This document shows, one piece after another, positions 8,338 through 10,812 of a DNA stretch of 10,812 bases (position 1 is its first letter; each line of letters opens with the position of its first letter). The position numbers and the translations under genes were made by a program. The stretch is taken from contig MU602911.1 in assembly GCA_025201865.1 (NCBI GenBank), positions 6,435 through 17,246 on the forward strand. Reading direction: 5' to 3'. Source of the stretch: Ramicandelaber brevisporus (taxonomy: Eukaryota; Kickxellomycota; Ramicandelaberales; Ramicandelaberaceae). The notes under the pieces were generated by a model. It was not told the DNA's origin. It did not search any database and saw only the letters and a list, made by a program, of their open reading frames with translations.

Positions 8338-8401
8338 ATGAGCTCATCCGCCTGAAATGAATGCCTGAATGTTGATTGCTTTCAGGTTTTCTTTTAAATA
8401 G
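8338..8401 (+). promoter_or_regulatory. Cluster of four upstream ORFs before the polyQ gene
   Basis: Four short ATG-stop frames precede the main start: 8338-8355 (5 codons before TGA), 8357-8368 (3 codons), 8361-8375 (4 codons) and 8369-8401 (10 codons before TAG). All end before 8434. If the transcript starts upstream of 8338, they would be expected to reduce initiation at the main ATG. They would be irrelevant if transcription begins later or if a leader intron removes them. Confidence 0.45.
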
Positions 8402-8433
8402 TTCACTTTTTCAGCAGATTTTAAAGCAAACTT

Positions 8434-9237
8434 ATGCAACAGCAGCAGCTACAGCAACAGCAGCAGCAGCAACAGCAACAGACAGGATGGCAGCTTGATG
8501 GAGAAACGCTGAGCACTGCCATCGCTTGTGCAGCTGCTACTCAACAACGGCATCAGCAATCGAGGTCATCTTCAACTACGCCAGTTGCTCAAAGTAACAA
8601 TTCATCAGCATCAGCAGCGACAGCCATGACAACAAGCATTGACCGAGAGCTGGTCAATTCCTTCCGTACCGCAGCTTCCGCTATTGGCACAATGCTGTCA
8701 CAAGCACAATCTTCAGCAAAACGAGCGGCAGAGACGGGATATGAGCTAGCCTGGCTTGAAATGGAACAATACATCCTATTGAGGCAGCAGCAATTGAAGC
8801 AGCAACCTTTACACCAAAATCAACAGCAACAGCAGCAGCAGCAACAACAGCAAAGAGGAGCACTGCATGCTCAAGATGGTAGTGTAATGTTACCAGCTGG
8901 CGAATTGCTGGCATTTATCAATGCGAGGAGACAAAGTAGCACCGATACTGCTAACCACGTCATGACTGCTGAACCATCCCCAGATGTTCATCAACCGAGC
9001 TCGGTTCCTGCATCGACGTCGAGCACATCGCATATCGCCTCTGAACGTCACATGGAGGGAGATCAGCAGTGGAACCAATGGAATCTACAAATGCAGCGGC
9101 AAACACCGCACCATAATCAACAGCAACATCAGCAGCAACATCAGCAGCAACAATCACAGCACCAATCCCATCAGATGCAACTCATCTCTGACGTGTGGTC
9201 AAGTTTGCCAATTAAGCGACCGCGATATGATCAATAA
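8434..9237 (+). CDS. Polyglutamine protein with HAPSTR1/TAPR1-like core
   Basis: 267 residues. The ATG at 8434 follows an in-frame TAA at 8422. Its context is weak (C at -3), so a spliced upstream start is possible. Gln-rich tracts lie at residues 2-16, 130-140 and about 229-246 (His/Gln mixed). The non-repetitive core is residues about 69-120 (RELVNSFRTAASAIGTML, then GYELAWLEMEQYILL) plus 149-167 (VMLPAGELLAFINARR). This order resembles the animal HAPSTR1/TAPR1 (C16orf72) family: an F-x-x-A-A-x-A-V helix, a G-Y/I-x-x-G region, then an I-x-x-x-D/E-L-I-x-F-L helix, and a basic C-terminus. Here the last residues are PIKRPRYDQ, a possible nuclear signal. HAPSTR1 acts with the ubiquitin ligase HUWE1 in nuclear stress signalling. 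Whether that applies here is untested. The coding call is good because the core has ordinary amino-acid variety. The family call is tentative. Confidence 0.72.
   Translation: MQQQQLQQQQQQQQQQTGWQLDGETLSTAIACAAATQQRHQQSRSSSTTPVAQSNNSSASAATAMTTSIDRELVNSFRTAASAIGTMLSQAQSSAKRAAETGYELAWLEMEQYILLRQQQLKQQPLHQNQQQQQQQQQQQRGALHAQDGSVMLPAGELLAFINARRQSSTDTANHVMTAEPSPDVHQPSSVPASTSSTSHIASERHMEGDQQWNQWNLQMQRQTPHHNQQQHQQQHQQQQSQHQSHQMQLISDVWSSLPIKRPRYDQ
8435..8481 (+). repeat. CAG/CAA repeat encoding N-terminal polyglutamine
   Basis: Mixed CAG and CAA codons starting directly after the ATG encode residues 2-16, interrupted once by CTA (Leu6). The CAA interruptions suggest that glutamine itself is tolerated or selected and that this is not just a fresh CAG expansion. 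Confidence 0.85.
8821..8853 (+). repeat. CAG/CAA repeat encoding internal polyglutamine
   Basis: Eleven Gln codons (residues 130-140) separate the two halves of the conserved core of the polyQ protein. Confidence 0.85.
9118..9171 (+). repeat. CAACAT/CAGCAG repeat encoding His/Gln tract
   Basis: A degenerate repeat of CAA/CAG with interspersed CAT and CAC codons, encoding about residues 229-246 as Q-Q-Q-H units ahead of the C-terminal basic motif. Confidence 0.75.
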
Positions 9238-9373
9238 GTACACCATTTATGCAGACTTGTTAGCTATAATTTTATTTCTTTTCTTGCCTTTATTTATAAA
9301 AAATTATTATTTTAAGATAATCAACAGCTCACTGATGCCATTTAGTTAGAGAAGAGTAAAAGAAGTATAATGC
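9238..9373. terminator. Shared convergent 3' region with polyadenylation-like signals
   Basis: 136 AT-rich bases lie between two facing stop codons. For the minus-strand PDH gene, AATAAA reads at 9294-9289 and again at 9276-9271, about 80-100 bases past its stop. For the plus-strand polyQ gene, TATAAA at 9295-9300 and the adjacent A-run are the best candidates. The signals overlap, so the two mRNAs may share antisense 3' ends. Confidence 0.5.
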
Positions 9374-10621
9374 TTAGTGATAGATGTGGGTCTCTTCGGC
9401 CGTGCGACCACGCAGGGATGGAACCTCGCTGCCCTTCTTGTAAATTTCAGTCCAGAGCTCGGAAATCTCAGGCTCAGTGCCCTTCTTGGCCTCGGCAACC
9501 TCCTCATCCACAGCCTGCTTGGCGTCCTTGTCAATCTGCTTGAGCTCGTCTTCAGTAGCCACACCGGACTCAACGATGCGGTGCTTCAGGCCAGTGATTG
9601 GGTCATTGGTCGAGCGCATGTGCTGAATCTCTTCACGGGTGCGGTAGGTGGTACCTGGATCGGACATGGAGTGACCACCATAGCGGTAGGTGGCCAGCTC
9701 AACAACATGTGGACCCTTGCCATCAAGGCAGAACTGGCGCAGATGCGAGAATGCCGAGTGCACAGCAAGCACGTCCATGCCGTTAACCTTCAGACCTGGG
9801 ATGTAGTCACCACGCTTGTAGTAGTCCTGAGTAGCCGACGCACGAGAAGTGCTGGTGCCCATGCCATACTTGTTGTTCTCGCACACAAAAATGCATGGCA
9901 AGTTCCAGAGCTTCGACATGTTGTATGCCTCAAAGACTTGGCCCTGGTTAGCAGCGCCGTCGCCATAAAGAGCAACCGTCACAGCCTTGTCACCCTTGTA
10001 CTTTTGAGCCAATGCCAAACCAGCGCCAACCGGGACCTGGGCACCAACAATGCCGTTGCCGCCGTAGAAGTTCGGAGCAAACATGTGCATGGAGCCACCC
10101 TTGCCCTTGGTGATACCAGTCTTGCGACCCATCAGCTCGGCAATGATGCTCAGGACGGATCCGCCGCGAGCATAGGTGAAACCGTGGCAGCGATACGCGG
10201 TGATAATGGAGTCATCCTTCGTCAGAGCCAGCTCAATACCGACAGGGATGGCTTCCTGGCCAGTGCACAAGTGGCAGAAGCCACGAATCATTTTGGTCTT
10301 GTACAGAGCGTCTGCGGCGGTTTCCATGCGACGAATAGTCACCATACCATCGTACATGGTGAGCAGCTCCTGACGCGTGAGCGTAACAGAGAGTGGTGGC
10401 ATCTCAGTGTTGTAAACCTCAAAGGACGACGTTGGAAGCTCGAACGTGAACGTCTTGCCCGGATCAGCGGGGGACTGTGCCAGCTTCGACTTCGTGATGA
10501 GATTGTGAGTTGCGGTGGTCGAGAGCATCGCTGCCCGAGACAGTAGCGAAGATGGCGCGCGGAACGTGGTGGCAGCGGCAGCCGAAGCTGCTCTGGAAGA
10601 GGCCGAGGCAAGGCGGAGCAT
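9374..10621 (-). CDS. PDA1: Pyruvate dehydrogenase E1 component alpha subunit, mitochondrial
   Basis: 415 residues, a normal length for the family. The ATG at 10621-10619 is the first ATG on this strand from the window edge and starts a mitochondrial presequence rich in Arg, Ala and Ser (residues 1 to about 38). With the beta subunit it catalyses thiamine-diphosphate-dependent decarboxylation of pyruvate and acetyl transfer to E2 lipoate in the matrix. The ThDP/Mg motif begins at GDGAANQG (220-227) and ends at ENN (248-250). Other family landmarks are [36 protein letters not shown], and GKGGSMHMF (173-181). The regulatory loop [19 protein letters not shown] (313-331) keeps phosphorylation site 1 (S318). 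Site 2 is Thr (T325), the yeast-like form. There are no introns or frame breaks. Codon use is biased, with Pro mostly CCA, like the EF1-gamma gene. Confidence 0.97.
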   Translation of the reverse strand: MLRLASASSRAASAAAATTFRAPSSLLSRAAMLSTTATHNLITKSKLAQSPADPGKTFTFELPTSSFEVYNTEMPPLSVTLTRQELLTMYDGMVTIRRMETAADALYKTKMIRGFCHLCTGQEAIPVGIELALTKDDSIITAYRCHGFTYARGGSVLSIIAELMGRKTGITKGKGGSMHMFAPNFYGGNGIVGAQVPVGAGLALAQKYKGDKAVTVALYGDGAANQGQVFEAYNMSKLWNLPCIFVCENNKYGMGTSTSRASATQDYYKRGDYIPGLKVNGMDVLAVHSAFSHLRQFCLDGKGPHVVELATYRYGGHSMSDPGTTYRTREEIQHMRSTNDPITGLKHRIVESGVATEDELKQIDKDAKQAVDEEVAEAKKGTEPEISELWTEIYKKGSEVPSLRGRTAEETHIYH

Positions 10622-10812
10622 TTGATACTGGCAGAGTAGCTCGGTTACAAGATGAACGTGTGCGTATGCGTGTGTGTTTTTTAAGAAGTGCGGGAAAGTA
10701 GAGACGCAAAGACAAGCTGGTGGTCTGATTACAGTGCGATAACAGCAGAGCGGATGGATGGGGTGATGCAATTGGCAAATTAAACGAAGGCAGAATTATC
10801 GGTGGAGCTCAC
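10622..10812 (-). promoter_or_regulatory. 5' leader and proximal promoter of the PDH E1-alpha gene
   Basis: 191 bases reach the window edge. On the minus strand there is no ATG here, so the start at 10621 is unambiguous unless an upstream exon exists. A CCAAT pentamer reads on the minus strand at 10775-10771, about 150 bases before the start. CCAAT sites bound by the HAP complex are known for respiratory genes in fungi, but one pentamer is weak evidence. A CA/TG-alternating stretch lies at about 10657-10676. Confidence 0.4.

Larger units (their letters stand above)
8082..8433. other. Intergenic region between the Num1-like and polyQ genes
   Basis: The left part is the 3' region of the Num1-like gene: pyrimidine-rich (about 8096-8160), then a TTTC microsatellite, with no clean AATAAA. 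The right part is AT-rich and probably the promoter and leader of the polyQ gene. It has a TATA-like TATAAAT at 8285-8291 and four short upstream ORFs between 8338 and 8401. No independent gene is supported. Confidence 0.6.

Noticed and set aside
9377-10546. Long plus-strand open frame (389 codons) opposite PDH E1-alpha
   Set aside because: It is antisense to a certain gene. Biased codon use of PDH leaves the opposite frame free of stops; the translation resembles no family I know and has no domain pattern.
10622-10771. N-terminal extension of PDH E1-alpha in the open frame upstream
   Set aside because: The frame is open but contains no ATG, and the ATG at 10621 begins a typical mitochondrial presequence.
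1-10812. tRNA, rRNA or other structured RNA genes
   Set aside because: Reading both strands of the non-coding gaps, I saw no tRNA cloverleaf motifs or rRNA-like stretches. A covariance-model scan would be the decisive check.

Overview
The window looks like nuclear DNA of a fungus, and most likely an early-diverging one. The strongest lineage marker is the long protein at 2742-8081. It ends in a Num1/Mcp5-type pleckstrin-homology domain, a cortical-anchor domain that I know only from fungi. The pyruvate dehydrogenase E1-alpha at the right end has the fungal/yeast form of its phosphorylation loop. All five genes read as single uninterrupted frames, which suits an intron-poor genome. Kickxellomycotina (Coemansia relatives) would fit, but that is a guess and the sequence does not prove it.

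Layout from left to right. (1) Positions 1-1035, plus strand: 3' part of translation elongation factor 1B-gamma, cut by the window edge. (2) Positions 1177-2196, minus strand: a secreted protein of about 339 residues resembling the TTHB210-like (DUF5602) family, tail to tail with gene 1. (3) Positions 2197-2741: the shared upstream region of genes 2 and 3, with G-rich, GT-rich, CT and GTGA-rich tracts. (4) Positions 2742-8081, plus strand: a Num1/ApsA/Mcp5-type cortical anchor of 1779 residues. It is Asn/Ser-rich, has several coiled coils and carries a C-terminal PH domain. (5) Positions 8082-8433: intergenic DNA with pyrimidine and TTTC microsatellites, a TATA-like site and four short upstream ORFs. 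(6) Positions 8434-9237, plus strand: a polyglutamine protein whose conserved core resembles HAPSTR1/TAPR1 (C16orf72). (7) Positions 9374-10621, minus strand: mitochondrial pyruvate dehydrogenase E1-alpha, tail to tail with gene 6. Its 5' leader and promoter run to the right edge.

The genes do not form an operon or a recognisable cluster. They are ordinary eukaryotic neighbours: two housekeeping genes with strong codon bias at the ends, and a secreted protein, a cytoskeletal anchor and a low-complexity probably nuclear protein between them. Base composition changes sharply. Genes 1, 2 and 7 are GC-richer, while the Num1-like gene is AT-rich and full of AAT/AAC and AGT/AGC codons.

I found no RNA gene, transposon, CRISPR array or clearly new multi-gene system. 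The leads most worth following are the possible HAPSTR1-like polyQ protein and its upstream ORFs, two LC8-like VQTD motifs in the dynein-anchor protein, an unusual hydrophobic Gly-rich insertion in its PH domain, and the putative three-histidine secreted protein.
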